From positions 1 to 64,000 of the forward strand of contig DASRWI010000012.1 in NCBI GenBank assembly GCA_035654655.1: a stretch of 64,000 nt of DNA, read 5' to 3'. Under the pieces are notes generated by a model. It ran no database searches. It was not told where the DNA came from and worked only from the letters and a program-made list of their open reading frames with translations. Positions 52,153-60,951 of this stretch are shown piece by piece. Source of the stretch: DASRWI01 sp035654655. GTDB taxonomy: Bacteria; Bacteroidota; Ignavibacteria; Ignavibacteriales; Ignavibacteriaceae. Both the position numbers and the translations under genes were made by a program. How positions within the stretch are numbered: position 1 is the first letter of the stretch; each line of letters opens with the position of its first letter.

Positions 52153-52398
52153 TTAATTGCAACCGCAACCACCTGAACCACATCCACAACTAGAGCTTTG
52201 CGGCATTCCACAATTTCCATTTTCACAATACGAACCTTCACTGTTAGAACTTACTGAAGCCTTAAAAGATGATAATAATTTTTTGTTTTTAGTGGAATGG
52301 CATTTAGGACAAGTAACTTCTTCTTGTTTTAAAGATGATTTATGAAGTACTTCATATTTTGTTTTGCATTCTTCACAGCGATATTCAAAAACCGGCAT
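52153..52398 (-). CDS. FmdB-type zinc ribbon protein
   Basis: An 81-residue protein. It starts MPVFEYRCEECKTKYEV and has a second CxxC in VTCPKCHS, forming the FmdB zinc ribbon. The C-terminal 30 residues are Ser, Gly and Cys rich (SSSCGCGSGGCGCN), as in many family members. Its stop lies 14 bases before the rhodanese ATG; its start is two bases after the OsmC stop. Role unknown, possibly regulatory or metal-related. Confidence 0.88.
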   Translation of the reverse strand: MPVFEYRCEECKTKYEVLHKSSLKQEEVTCPKCHSTKNKKLLSSFKASVSSNSEGSYCENGNCGMPQSSSCGCGSGGCGCN

Positions 52399-52400
52399 AG

Positions 52401-52838
52401 TTACTCCTCGATTAATATTTCTGGATTTAAATTAACTTTTGTCTTTATTGAATTTGAAATTAAACAGCCCTTTTCAGATTTTTCGAGTATTCTCAAGGCT
52501 CTCTCTTTATCTTTTTCGTTTTTTATTTTAATGATTGGTGTTATATCAATTTGTGTAACCTGAAATTTCCCATCTACCTTTTCCAATGTAGATTTTGCGT
52601 CAGCTTTATAATCAACAAATTCTAAGTTTGAATTTTCAGCTATGGCAAGAAAAGTAGTCATTAAACAAGTAGTTACGGAAGCTACATAAAGATGTTCAGG
52701 AGACCAATAACCAGGTACACCTTTTGAAAATTCCGGTGGTGTTGCTCCCTGTAAATCTTTAAGACCCTCAGCTGATAATGTTCCGATTCTTCCCTCATCC
52801 CAGTTTATACTAACACTATAATGTAGTACATCCTCCAT
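52401..52838 (-). CDS. OsmC family peroxidase-like protein
   Basis: A 145-residue OsmC/Ohr-fold protein. The two redox Cys are in VASVTTCLMTTF and SEKGCLISNS, in the usual positions for thiol-dependent reduction of organic peroxides; some relatives act differently. The central helix PEHLYVASVTTCL is characteristic. It lies between the anti-sigma gene (nine bases) and the FmdB gene (two bases), which suggests that the operon responds to oxidative or thiol stress. Confidence 0.9.
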   Translation of the reverse strand: MEDVLHYSVSINWDEGRIGTLSAEGLKDLQGATPPEFSKGVPGYWSPEHLYVASVTTCLMTTFLAIAENSNLEFVDYKADAKSTLEKVDGKFQVTQIDITPIIKIKNEKDKERALRILEKSEKGCLISNSIKTKVNLNPEILIEE

Positions 52839-52847
52839 TTAAACCTC

Positions 52848-53090
52848 TTATTTCTCGTCCAGCCCAAGACAATCCATTAATCTTGAATGAACGTCCTTAG
52901 GCAAATTAAAATTATATTCTTTATAAAACTCGATTACTTTTTCTACTGATTTAAAATAATTTTGGCAGCAATTGCAGCTGCTTAAATGTTCTTTAAAATC
53001 TCTGCATTTTTCTGAATCGATATCTTCGCCAAGATTATCGCAGATATGTTTCATTACATCTTTACAGGTTAAATTTTTTGTTTCAATCAT
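52848..53090 (-). CDS. Soluble zinc-finger anti-sigma factor
   Basis: An 80-residue protein with the HxxxCxxC motif of ZAS-type anti-sigma factors in EHLSSCNCCQNYF, with an upstream Cys in DSEKCRDF. It has no membrane helix, so it would act in the cytoplasm, like redox-sensing RsrA. Its ATG overlaps the sigma factor stop by four bases, the standard arrangement for a cognate pair. Redox sensing through zinc-bound Cys is an inference from the neighbouring OsmC and rhodanese genes. Confidence 0.85.
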   Translation of the reverse strand: MIETKNLTCKDVMKHICDNLGEDIDSEKCRDFKEHLSSCNCCQNYFKSVEKVIEFYKEYNFNLPKDVHSRLMDCLGLDEK

Positions 53091-53656
53091 TTCTTTAGTG
53101 CCTCACTAATATCTTTTCTTAAAAATGCTCTTGCCCTATGTAGTCTGGATTTAACAGCTGGTATAGATAAGTTAGTAGTTTCTGCAGTTTCTTCAGTAGA
53201 AAGACCTTCAATGTCTCTAAGAAGAAAAACCATTCTATAATCCGGAGCAAGTTTTTTTATAGCATTATCTAAAATATTCTTTAACTCTTCATTCTCAATG
53301 CTTTTGTATGGTATCGAATCAAAATCTATAACAAATTTTTCATTATATAAATTATTATCATCATCCTCTTCATTTAAAGAAACGAAATCATAATTTTTCA
53401 ATTTGCGCGCTGCCATTAAACAATGGTTAGCGGTGATTCGGTATAACCAGGTTGACAGCTTTGAGTTTCCGTCAAATTGATGTAAAGAACGAACCATGCT
53501 TAAAAATGTTTCCTGCATAATGTTTTCAGCTTTATCCTTTTCTCTACATATTTTAAAGGAGAAATTGTAAACAGTCTGCTCATACATTTTAACAAGTTCT
53601 GCCAAAGCTTTTTTATTACCGGCTTTAGCTTCCGCTATTAACTCATTTTCTTCCAT
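53087..53656 (-). CDS. ECF RNA polymerase sigma factor
   Basis: A 189-residue sigma-70 family ECF factor. Region 2 spans about residues 20-90 (IMQETFLSMVRSLHQFDGNSK, LSTWLYRITANHCLM) and region 4 about 130-185 (LLRDIEGLSTEETAETTNLS, PAVKSRLHRAR). An acidic linker lies between. It is the first gene of a six-gene minus-strand series with its anti-sigma, OsmC, FmdB, rhodanese and a membrane protein, and probably activates its own operon. Confidence 0.93.
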   Translation of the reverse strand: MEENELIAEAKAGNKKALAELVKMYEQTVYNFSFKICREKDKAENIMQETFLSMVRSLHQFDGNSKLSTWLYRITANHCLMAARKLKNYDFVSLNEEDDDNNLYNEKFVIDFDSIPYKSIENEELKNILDNAIKKLAPDYRMVFLLRDIEGLSTEETAETTNLSIPAVKSRLHRARAFLRKDISEALKK

Positions 53657-53701
53657 TGGTATGATGCAATAATTAAATAAAAGTTTCTTAATTTAACGAA
53701 A

Positions 53702-54319
53702 TTATAATTCCATATCCAGACTTCGCCAAATGTACCAGCTGGCAATAGAATTATAAGGACTCCATTTGTTTTTACGTGCTAATGCAATAATTTTCTTTTC
53801 ATCAGGCAATTTTTTCAAGTTATAAACTTTCATTATACCTTTTTTTATACCTAAATCTCCAACAGGGAGCACATTCAATCTGCCTAAAGTAAAAATCAGA
53901 AACATTTGAACAGTCCATACTCCAACACCCTTAATCTTTATAAATTCAGGAATAATATCTTCATCAGTTCTGGCGGCTAATCCACGAAAGTGAACTTCGT
54001 CAGATAAAATTTTCGCTGCAATATCTTTAACATAAGCAACCTTCGCCCAGGAGAGTCCAAAGTTTCTCATAGTTTGATCAGGTGCAGCAATAATCTTTTC
54101 AGGCTGTGGATCGTTATCAAAGTAATCCATAAATCTGCCGAATATTTTATCAGCAGCTTTCATAGATAATTGCTGCCCAACAATTGCTTCTACAAAAGAT
54201 AGATAATAATTTTTATGAGGTTTGAGTTTGCAAGGTCCGGCTTTTTCAATAACAGCAGCAAGCCTTGAATCATTCTCAATTAGATGAGTAACACCGGTAA
54301 TGAGGTCTGATTTAAACAT
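53702..54319 (-). CDS. DNA-3-methyladenine glycosylase (AlkA-type HhH-GPD)
   Basis: A 205-residue base-excision glycosylase. The helix-hairpin-helix is in IPEFIKIKGVGVWTVQMFL and the catalytic Asp in VLPVGDLGIKKGI. It also has the SFVEAIVGQQLSMKAADKI segment typical of the AlkA/MAG family. No iron-sulfur cluster Cys are present. It excises alkylated purines. It is 45 bases upstream of the sigma gene on the same strand but probably a separate unit. Confidence 0.9.
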   Translation of the reverse strand: MFKSDLITGVTHLIENDSRLAAVIEKAGPCKLKPHKNYYLSFVEAIVGQQLSMKAADKIFGRFMDYFDNDPQPEKIIAAPDQTMRNFGLSWAKVAYVKDIAAKILSDEVHFRGLAARTDEDIIPEFIKIKGVGVWTVQMFLIFTLGRLNVLPVGDLGIKKGIMKVYNLKKLPDEKKIIALARKNKWSPYNSIASWYIWRSLDMEL

Positions 54320-54606
54320 TGGTTATAATTTAGTTTATAAAAAGTAAAAATATAAATAATTTGAATAAAAGATGAAGGGAGTGCATAAAAAGGTGTTGTA
54401 CGATTCAGATAGGCTGTGAGTTTAAAAATTTAATAAATTGAAATCATTTTAATAATAAAACAAGATGAAGTTATTTTAGAGAAGTAAATACCTAAAGATA
54501 AAGGTAGATTAAACTGAAGGTTTACGGGAGAGTACATTTATCAAGTGCCAGGTGTAAATAATAATAATATGATTTTTAATTTCATTTTCTTACCTTTTTA
54601 ATAAAA

Positions 54607-57579
54607 TTACTTCAATAACATCATTTTCTTAGTTTGAACAAAATCATTTGTAACTAATCTATAAAAATAGACTCCTGTTCCCAAATTGGAAGCATCAAAG
54701 TCCACAGAATATTCTCCCTTAGACTTTTCTCCTTCAAAGAGTTTCATAACTTCTCTTCCAAGTGCATCATAGATTACTAAAGATACATTACCATCATTTG
54801 GAATAGAGTATCTTATTGTGGTACTTGGGTTAAATGGATTCGGATAATTATCATATAAATGAAATTCTAATTGTGAAATTTCTTTATCTTCGTTCTTTGA
54901 ATATACATCATTCATTCTACTTGGTGTACCATATGGATATGATGCTTTCCAGTTCAATCCTTGTGTATTATCATATTGGGGGTTCAGTAATGCAATTGAA
55001 GGACCGCCCTTGCTGATTATTGGCCAATCTGTTACATTAAGATATTTAACAGAGTCAATCAGCGTTCCTGAATTATCAAAAAGCATAACAATATCACTAA
55101 CATTATTTAAACCATAATTAAGATTACCATATACATTTTTTACATTTAAGTGAAGCGAGTTAAATCTTGATGAATCTTTACAAACAACAAGATATCCATT
55201 AGCAGTAATGAATGAGCTATCTGGAAAAACAAAAGCGCTATCTATATTACCATCACTTAATTTCCATCCGCTTATATCAAGTTTTGTTTGAGAAGGGTTA
55301 TACAATTCAATCCATTCACCACAATCAAAATCGGAAGATGTATTATAGTTTATTTCATTTATTACAGGTTTGGTAACTGTCAAGGTTATAGGTTCAAAAA
55401 CTGCTTTAAGTGTATTATTATTGTTTGTAATTATTGTTATATCTGGTGAAGTTGATTGACTAATCCCTTCCCATCTTACGAACCTATATCCCGGCATTGC
55501 AAATGCTTTTACTTTTACAGGAATGTTCATAAAAAAGATATTTAATGAATTATTTTTTTCTACTTCAATATTATGAGTATAAACTTTTCCCCAATCAGGA
55601 TTATTTCTGCTTATGTTTAATGAGTATGAACCATTAATGTTGAATTGAGTGTTTATAAAACTTCTCATATAAGTTCTTCTTACTCTGGCAAAATAACGCA
55701 TCACTTCAATATTGGTTTCCCAGTCAGGACCAAGAGTTATTGATTTAACCCATCTCGATTTATGCCTTGGTATTTCATTAGCAATATTATTCTTTAAGCT
55801 ATCAATTACATTTAATACAAAAGTAGAATCAAAAGTAGTATTCATATGAGCAGCGAACCTCTGAACAAATTCATTTTTAAATTCTGTATTCGTAAGAAGT
55901 TTTCTTAACATTAAAGTTGACCATGGTGGATTTGGCCAATCCGGTCCATCAGTTGCAAGTGCAGCAGCAAGTGAATTCACATTATACCAGCCTCTGTCAT
56001 TTCCTCCAAATACGAAATCCACATCATAAAGCAGCCATCTCCATTTACCATTAGGAGAACGTTCTCTCCACAACTTCATATTAGAACCAGGCCAATCTCC
56101 ATTAGCTCCATATAATTGAAGTATTTGGTAATCGATGTAGTCATCAATATCTACAATTGATTTTATATAATTATAATTCGCTGAATTTGAAATATCATTA
56201 TTAGTCAGGAAAGCTATCATTGAATTATATGCTACACCATCGCCATAAGTTGGAGCAACATTTTTTGAAATGGATATTAAGTCGATGCTGTCAGGGTTAA
56301 CACCATAATGTGAGTTTAAAAATTCAGGATTTATTTTTTCAATTAAATCGTGAATACCCCAATAGCGTCCATTTATAAAAACAAGGCTTGGTTTATAATG
56401 AAGATTTGCAATCTTCATATTTTTTGCTGATAAATTAACCATAAGTCCCTGGCGCAGCATAGTACGCCACCAATCCTGTCCACCGCTTCTTAAAACAAAA
56501 TTATTATAGCTTAAAACTTGAGATTCAGGGAAGAGCCTATAGTTTAATCTTCCCTCACCATATTGGTCTCTAAAATAAAGGGCAAGGGATTTCATATCAT
56601 AGATTCTTGAACACCCCCCATAAATTTTAACACCAGCTTTAACGTTAAAGGCTAAAGTTTTATCTTTTTCAAAAAATTCCAAATTTACAGGACGTTCCCA
56701 TTCCTGATTCCAGTTCCTTGGTCCAGTTGCACAGTTGCCTGTTATACCTCTTGTACCAACTACATAAATTCCAGTTGTATCACTGAAGAAATTTGCCGGG
56801 TCAGTTACGATAGAGAAAACAGGAAGGTCAGTATTAAAATCTATAAAGTAAGTGCTTACTATAGTGTTGCTTAAATTATAACCTGACTTAAATGCTCTTG
56901 CTGTTACAGTTGTTGTTGAATCTATTTGAATAGGTGACTGGTACAAAATGCTATTAGTTGTTGGAGTTGTTCCATCTATTGTATAATATATTTGTGCAGC
57001 GGAATCTGCATGAGAAATTGATAATGTAAAAGGAGTTTGATAAAATCCACCTTGAAGCGAAAAAACAGGTTCAGATAATTTGTTATAAAAATTATTGTTG
57101 TTATTAGCTAACCCAGGACTTGAAGGTAAAAACTTAAACCAATCAATTCCACCATTTGGATATCTTCCCTGAGATATATTTTCTCCTTGTTGACCAAAGG
57201 ACAATGTATCTATTAACTGTCCTGTGGGACTATATAAACCTATTGATTCACCTGAAGCACTCAGCTTGAAGTTTGTATGAATTCCATTATTCATATCATC
57301 AGTCCAGATTATAAGGTATCGTCCTGCAGGAGCATAAACATCGGATGTAAAAACATACTTTTGAGGATTGCTAAGGTCATCAGTTATTGAGTAATTCTTC
57401 AAATTTATTGTATAATTTTCGGAATTATAAATTTCTATCCAGTCAGAATAAGCAAGGTAATGAGGATCAGGTATGACAGAAATATTATCAGCCATAAACT
57501 CATTTATGTATAATCTTTGGGAATAGGAATCACTAAGAGAGATAAGTACAAGTACTATAAAGAAATAAAACTTTTTCAT
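54607..57579 (-). CDS. T9SS-exported CotH-family protein with lamin-tail domains
   Basis: About 990 residues. A signal peptide (FYFFIVLVLISLSDSYS) starts from the ATG at 57579; a TTG at 57594 is less likely. Domains in order: lamin tail domain (about 22-155), chitobiase-like beta domain (IYYTIDGTTPTTN), CotH kinase domain (about 250-600, with NNFVLRSGGQDWWRTMLRQ, RYWGIHDLIEKIN and WRWLLYDVDFVFGG), a beta segment, a second lamin tail domain (PVINEINYNTSSDF), and a type IX sorting domain (NYPNPFNPSTTIRYSIPN). It is expected to be surface-bound. CotH kinases phosphorylate proteins in spores; the target here is unknown. Confidence 0.85.
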   Translation of the reverse strand: MKKFYFFIVLVLISLSDSYSQRLYINEFMADNISVIPDPHYLAYSDWIEIYNSENYTINLKNYSITDDLSNPQKYVFTSDVYAPAGRYLIIWTDDMNNGIHTNFKLSASGESIGLYSPTGQLIDTLSFGQQGENISQGRYPNGGIDWFKFLPSSPGLANNNNNFYNKLSEPVFSLQGGFYQTPFTLSISHADSAAQIYYTIDGTTPTTNSILYQSPIQIDSTTTVTARAFKSGYNLSNTIVSTYFIDFNTDLPVFSIVTDPANFFSDTTGIYVVGTRGITGNCATGPRNWNQEWERPVNLEFFEKDKTLAFNVKAGVKIYGGCSRIYDMKSLALYFRDQYGEGRLNYRLFPESQVLSYNNFVLRSGGQDWWRTMLRQGLMVNLSAKNMKIANLHYKPSLVFINGRYWGIHDLIEKINPEFLNSHYGVNPDSIDLISISKNVAPTYGDGVAYNSMIAFLTNNDISNSANYNYIKSIVDIDDYIDYQILQLYGANGDWPGSNMKLWRERSPNGKWRWLLYDVDFVFGGNDRGWYNVNSLAAALATDGPDWPNPPWSTLMLRKLLTNTEFKNEFVQRFAAHMNTTFDSTFVLNVIDSLKNNIANEIPRHKSRWVKSITLGPDWETNIEVMRYFARVRRTYMRSFINTQFNINGSYSLNISRNNPDWGKVYTHNIEVEKNNSLNIFFMNIPVKVKAFAMPGYRFVRWEGISQSTSPDITIITNNNNTLKAVFEPITLTVTKPVINEINYNTSSDFDCGEWIELYNPSQTKLDISGWKLSDGNIDSAFVFPDSSFITANGYLVVCKDSSRFNSLHLNVKNVYGNLNYGLNNVSDIVMLFDNSGTLIDSVKYLNVTDWPIISKGGPSIALLNPQYDNTQGLNWKASYPYGTPSRMNDVYSKNEDKEISQLEFHLYDNYPNPFNPSTTIRYSIPNDGNVSLVIYDALGREVMKLFEGEKSKGEYSVDFDASNLGTGVYFYRLVTNDFVQTKKMMLLK

Positions 57580-57750
57580 ATTCAAAGTTAACAAAATAAA
57601 ATAAGAATCTGCCAGAAAATCCGGAACTTCCGTAAGACCTTTAAAAATGCAGTTTTTATTCGAAAATAATATATTGATAATATTTTGTATTTCTTTGGAA
57701 TTAGTTATTATTATATATTACAAGTTATTCTATATTTTTTAAATAATATT

Positions 57751-60042
57751 ATGTTCAATAGCAATAAAGCCGGCATACTGCAGGATAACAGCCTTTTCAA
57801 AAATGTGGATACTGCACGCCTTAAAGTTCGATACTCTCCTAAAGGAGTTTTACCTGTTAGAGAAGGAGATATCGTTTTCCAAAAAGGAGATGAGGCTGAT
57901 TTTATCTATTTAGTTATTGAAGGTGAGATTAAAGTAAAAATTAATGATAAATTCCCTGTCATTAAAAATTATAAAAAGGGTGATTTTTTTGGCGAAAAAG
58001 AAATCATTGAAAAAACTAATAGAATAAGCAGTGCGGTTGCTGAAATAAATACTCTTCTTTATCCATTCAAAAAAAATCAAATTATTGAATATGGCTCAAA
58101 AGACCGTACATTACTTGGGAATTTAACCAGGCATTATCAAAACACGTCGAAAGGTGATTCCGAAGATTCAAATGTTACTAAGGGGCAATCTGATTTTATA
58201 GATAGAAACTTTATCAATCCTGAAAATGGTGAGCAGACTGAGTTTATAGATTTTGATCTGCCTCAATATGATATTGATTTGAACATACCTCCGGAAATCC
58301 TGGAACAGGAAAAAGAACAGTTTATCCTGGAAGATCAACCTACAGAAAATATTCAACAGGAACTTTCGGATGAAGTTTATAAAGAGGTTATTCCTGAAGA
58401 AAATATTAATAATCAGGATGATATATTTCTTGCCGATTTAGATTTTACGTTAAATGAAGAAGATAAAAAACTACTTGATGATGTAAATATTGAATCTGAT
58501 GAAATTACTGAAAAACTGGACGGAATAAATTTTGATTTAAATGATGAGGAATTTTCAAAGCTTGAAGATGAAGTTAATAAGCAGGCTGAAAATGAAAATA
58601 AGTTTGATTCACAGCTTGATGATAATATTTTCGATTCATTTGATGTAGATGTATCTTTAAATAAAACTGAACCGGAAAAATTCAATTTTGATTTTCCTAT
58701 TGAGGAACCTGAGAGTTCTGAAGAAGAAAAATTATTTGAAGATTTTCAATCTGATATAATTCCTGAGCAGGAAGTTCAAAATGAAAAAATAAATTTTTCA
58801 CTGGATGAATATTTAAAACTAAACGAAGAAGGAATTATTGAAGAGCCTGAAGCTCCTGAAAAATTCACTCTTGATGATATTAGTGATAAACTGGAAGAAG
58901 AATTAAATATAAAAGATAAGCCTCAAGATGACCCTGCAATTATTTTTGAAGATGAAGAAGAGCCTGAATTAGAAGAATTATTTGAAACGGAAGATTTGAG
59001 TGATTTAGATTTATTAGATACAGATGATAATATTAATAAACTCTTTGAAGATGATGATTTAATTTTTGACAATAATACTTCTACTTCGGAACAACAATTA
59101 TTTGAGCCTGAAGATGAAAATTTATCTGAAAATGGCAGAAATAAAAGCAACCACGTTGATGATAAGCAATTAAAAGAAAAACTTTTTGAGAATGAAGATT
59201 TTTCTGTAGATAAACCATCTGAAAAATTATTCGAAGATGAAGATATATTTAGTGCATCTCTTGAAGATGATCTGAATAAACAGGAATGGGATTTTCTCGG
59301 AGAAAATTCTAAAAATATAAATATTGACGAAGATACTAATGTAACAGGGGAAGTAACAAAAGATGAAGAGATTCATCCATTATCATATACAGAATTAAGA
59401 GACAGACTAAAGGACCTAAGCTTTATGGCAAATTATTTTCTAGAAGATTTATCAGGGCCAATCGAGATTATAAATAGCTCAGCTAAATTTTTATTAAATA
59501 AAGATTTGCCTGAGGAAGCAAAAAATGCTGTCAATTTGATAATTGAACAGGCAAGTAGGATCAATGAATCAATTAAAACTACCATAGACTTTACCGAGAG
59601 CAAACAGAATTCAAAATTAGAATCTAAGAACCTTAATGATGTACTTGATTCAATATTAACTAATCTTGCCGAATATACAGATAAGTATAATGTTAAACTT
59701 TATAAAAAGTATGATGAAAGCGAAATCTTAAATCTTGATGAAAATAAAATATATCAAGCTTTTTATCAGATAATTAAATATTCCTGCAAGATGGCTGCTG
59801 AACAGGGAAGATTGTATTTTTCTACCAGGAAGGAAGGAAATACAATAATGATTGAAGTCCGTATACCAAATTATTATTTAACCGATGAACAGATGGAAGC
59901 ACTGTTTGAACCATTTGGAAATGAACGTTTAGGATTTGGACTTGCATTAGCTCAGAAAATATTTGAAGAGCATGGTGCATTCCTTAAAGTTGAAAGAAAA
60001 GAAACCAAAGGAACTATTTTCAGAATTTTATTCTTTGCTTAA
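57751..60042 (+). CDS. Cyclic-nucleotide-binding protein with acidic linker and degenerate histidine-kinase domain
   Basis: A 763-residue protein, taking the ATG at 57751 (the frame is open to 57685). Residues about 15-120 are a cNMP-binding domain (IVFQKGDEADFIYLVIEGEI, GDFFGEKEII). Residues about 140-530 form a low-complexity Asp/Glu linker with six LFE motifs (KLFEDFQ, ELFETED, KLFEDDD, QLFEPED, KLFENED, KLFEDED). The last 220 resemble HisKA plus HATPase, but the phospho-acceptor His is absent (FLEDLSGPIEII), the N box has no Asn (YQIIKYSCKMA) and the DxG motif is missing; only FEPFGNERLGFGLALA remains. It is probably a pseudokinase scaffold. It lies directly before miaA. Confidence 0.78.
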   Translation: MFNSNKAGILQDNSLFKNVDTARLKVRYSPKGVLPVREGDIVFQKGDEADFIYLVIEGEIKVKINDKFPVIKNYKKGDFFGEKEIIEKTNRISSAVAEINTLLYPFKKNQIIEYGSKDRTLLGNLTRHYQNTSKGDSEDSNVTKGQSDFIDRNFINPENGEQTEFIDFDLPQYDIDLNIPPEILEQEKEQFILEDQPTENIQQELSDEVYKEVIPEENINNQDDIFLADLDFTLNEEDKKLLDDVNIESDEITEKLDGINFDLNDEEFSKLEDEVNKQAENENKFDSQLDDNIFDSFDVDVSLNKTEPEKFNFDFPIEEPESSEEEKLFEDFQSDIIPEQEVQNEKINFSLDEYLKLNEEGIIEEPEAPEKFTLDDISDKLEEELNIKDKPQDDPAIIFEDEEEPELEELFETEDLSDLDLLDTDDNINKLFEDDDLIFDNNTSTSEQQLFEPEDENLSENGRNKSNHVDDKQLKEKLFENEDFSVDKPSEKLFEDEDIFSASLEDDLNKQEWDFLGENSKNINIDEDTNVTGEVTKDEEIHPLSYTELRDRLKDLSFMANYFLEDLSGPIEIINSSAKFLLNKDLPEEAKNAVNLIIEQASRINESIKTTIDFTESKQNSKLESKNLNDVLDSILTNLAEYTDKYNVKLYKKYDESEILNLDENKIYQAFYQIIKYSCKMAAEQGRLYFSTRKEGNTIMIEVRIPNYYLTDEQMEALFEPFGNERLGFGLALAQKIFEEHGAFLKVERKETKGTIFRILFFA

Positions 60043-60045
60043 TGA

Positions 60046-60951
60046 TTGCATAAATTAATTACCATATTAGGACCAACAGCTGTTGGTAAAACTTTTTTAG
60101 CTGCACAACTCGCCTACAAATTTAATGGAGAAATAATATCAGCAGATTCCCGTCAGGTTTATAAAAAACTAAATATTGGCACCGGGAAAGACTACTCAGA
60201 TTATATTGTTAACGGTACTCATATAAAATACCATCTTATAGATATTATTGACCCATCAGAAGAATATAGCCTTTTTAAATTTCAGGAAGATTTTTATAAA
60301 ACTTTTGAAGATATAAATTCAAGAAAAAAACTTCCTTTTTTAGTTGGTGGAACGGGACTATACCTGAGTTGTATTATTCAGGAGTACAAACTTAATAAAG
60401 CTGATTTTAAAACCAATTATGCAGAAGAGCTTGAACAACTTAGTCTTAAAGAACTTCAAAAGAAATTATTAGAATTAAATCCTTCACTTCACAATACAAC
60501 AGACTTACTTAGCAAAGAAAGAGCAATAAGAAGAATTATTGTTCTAATGGAAAAGGAAAATGGAAAAGAACATAATTTTCCTAAATTAAAACACTTGATT
60601 ATTGGTGTTATTGCCGATAGGGGAATGGTTATTAAGAGAATTGAAACAAGATTAAAGGAGCGTCTTCAAAATGGAATGATAGAAGAAATAAAAAGTCTTC
60701 TTGATAAGGGGTATTCTCCTGAAAGATTGATTTCACTTGGTTTGGAATATAAATTTTTAACTCAATATGCCTTAGGTGAATTGAATTATAATGATATGCA
60801 CCAAAAACTGCGGTCTGCTATAGTTGCATTTTCAAAAAGACAAATGGGTTGGTATCACAAAATGGAACGTATGGGTGTGAAAATAAATTGGATACATAAG
60901 GGAGATATTTATAAGGCTGAAGAATTAATTTCAGAATTCTTATATGAATAA
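60046..60951 (+). CDS. miaA: tRNA dimethylallyltransferase
   Basis: A 301-residue enzyme that adds a dimethylallyl group to A37 of tRNAs reading U-starting codons. The P-loop GPTAVGKTFLA opens the protein, followed by ISADSRQVYKKLNIGTGK, VGGTGLYL and KRQMGWY. A TTG start is used three bases after the previous stop; the only nearby ATG is followed by an in-frame stop. The stop overlaps the GT2 start by eight bases. Confidence 0.94.
   Translation: MHKLITILGPTAVGKTFLAAQLAYKFNGEIISADSRQVYKKLNIGTGKDYSDYIVNGTHIKYHLIDIIDPSEEYSLFKFQEDFYKTFEDINSRKKLPFLVGGTGLYLSCIIQEYKLNKADFKTNYAEELEQLSLKELQKKLLELNPSLHNTTDLLSKERAIRRIIVLMEKENGKEHNFPKLKHLIIGVIADRGMVIKRIETRLKERLQNGMIEEIKSLLDKGYSPERLISLGLEYKFLTQYALGELNYNDMHQKLRSAIVAFSKRQMGWYHKMERMGVKINWIHKGDIYKAEELISEFLYE

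Noticed and set aside
52139..52189. Longer start for the rhodanese lipoprotein
   Set aside because: The extension lies inside the FmdB gene and would bury the lipoprotein signal that begins at 52138.
54541..54585. Tiny minus-strand frame starting like a signal peptide (MKLKIILLLFTPGT)
   Set aside because: Only 14 codons in an AT-rich gap; most likely chance, at best a remnant.
58168..59150. Ser-rich minus-strand frames opposite the acidic linker
   Set aside because: They are antisense shadows of Asp/Glu codons in the real gene and have no supporting features.
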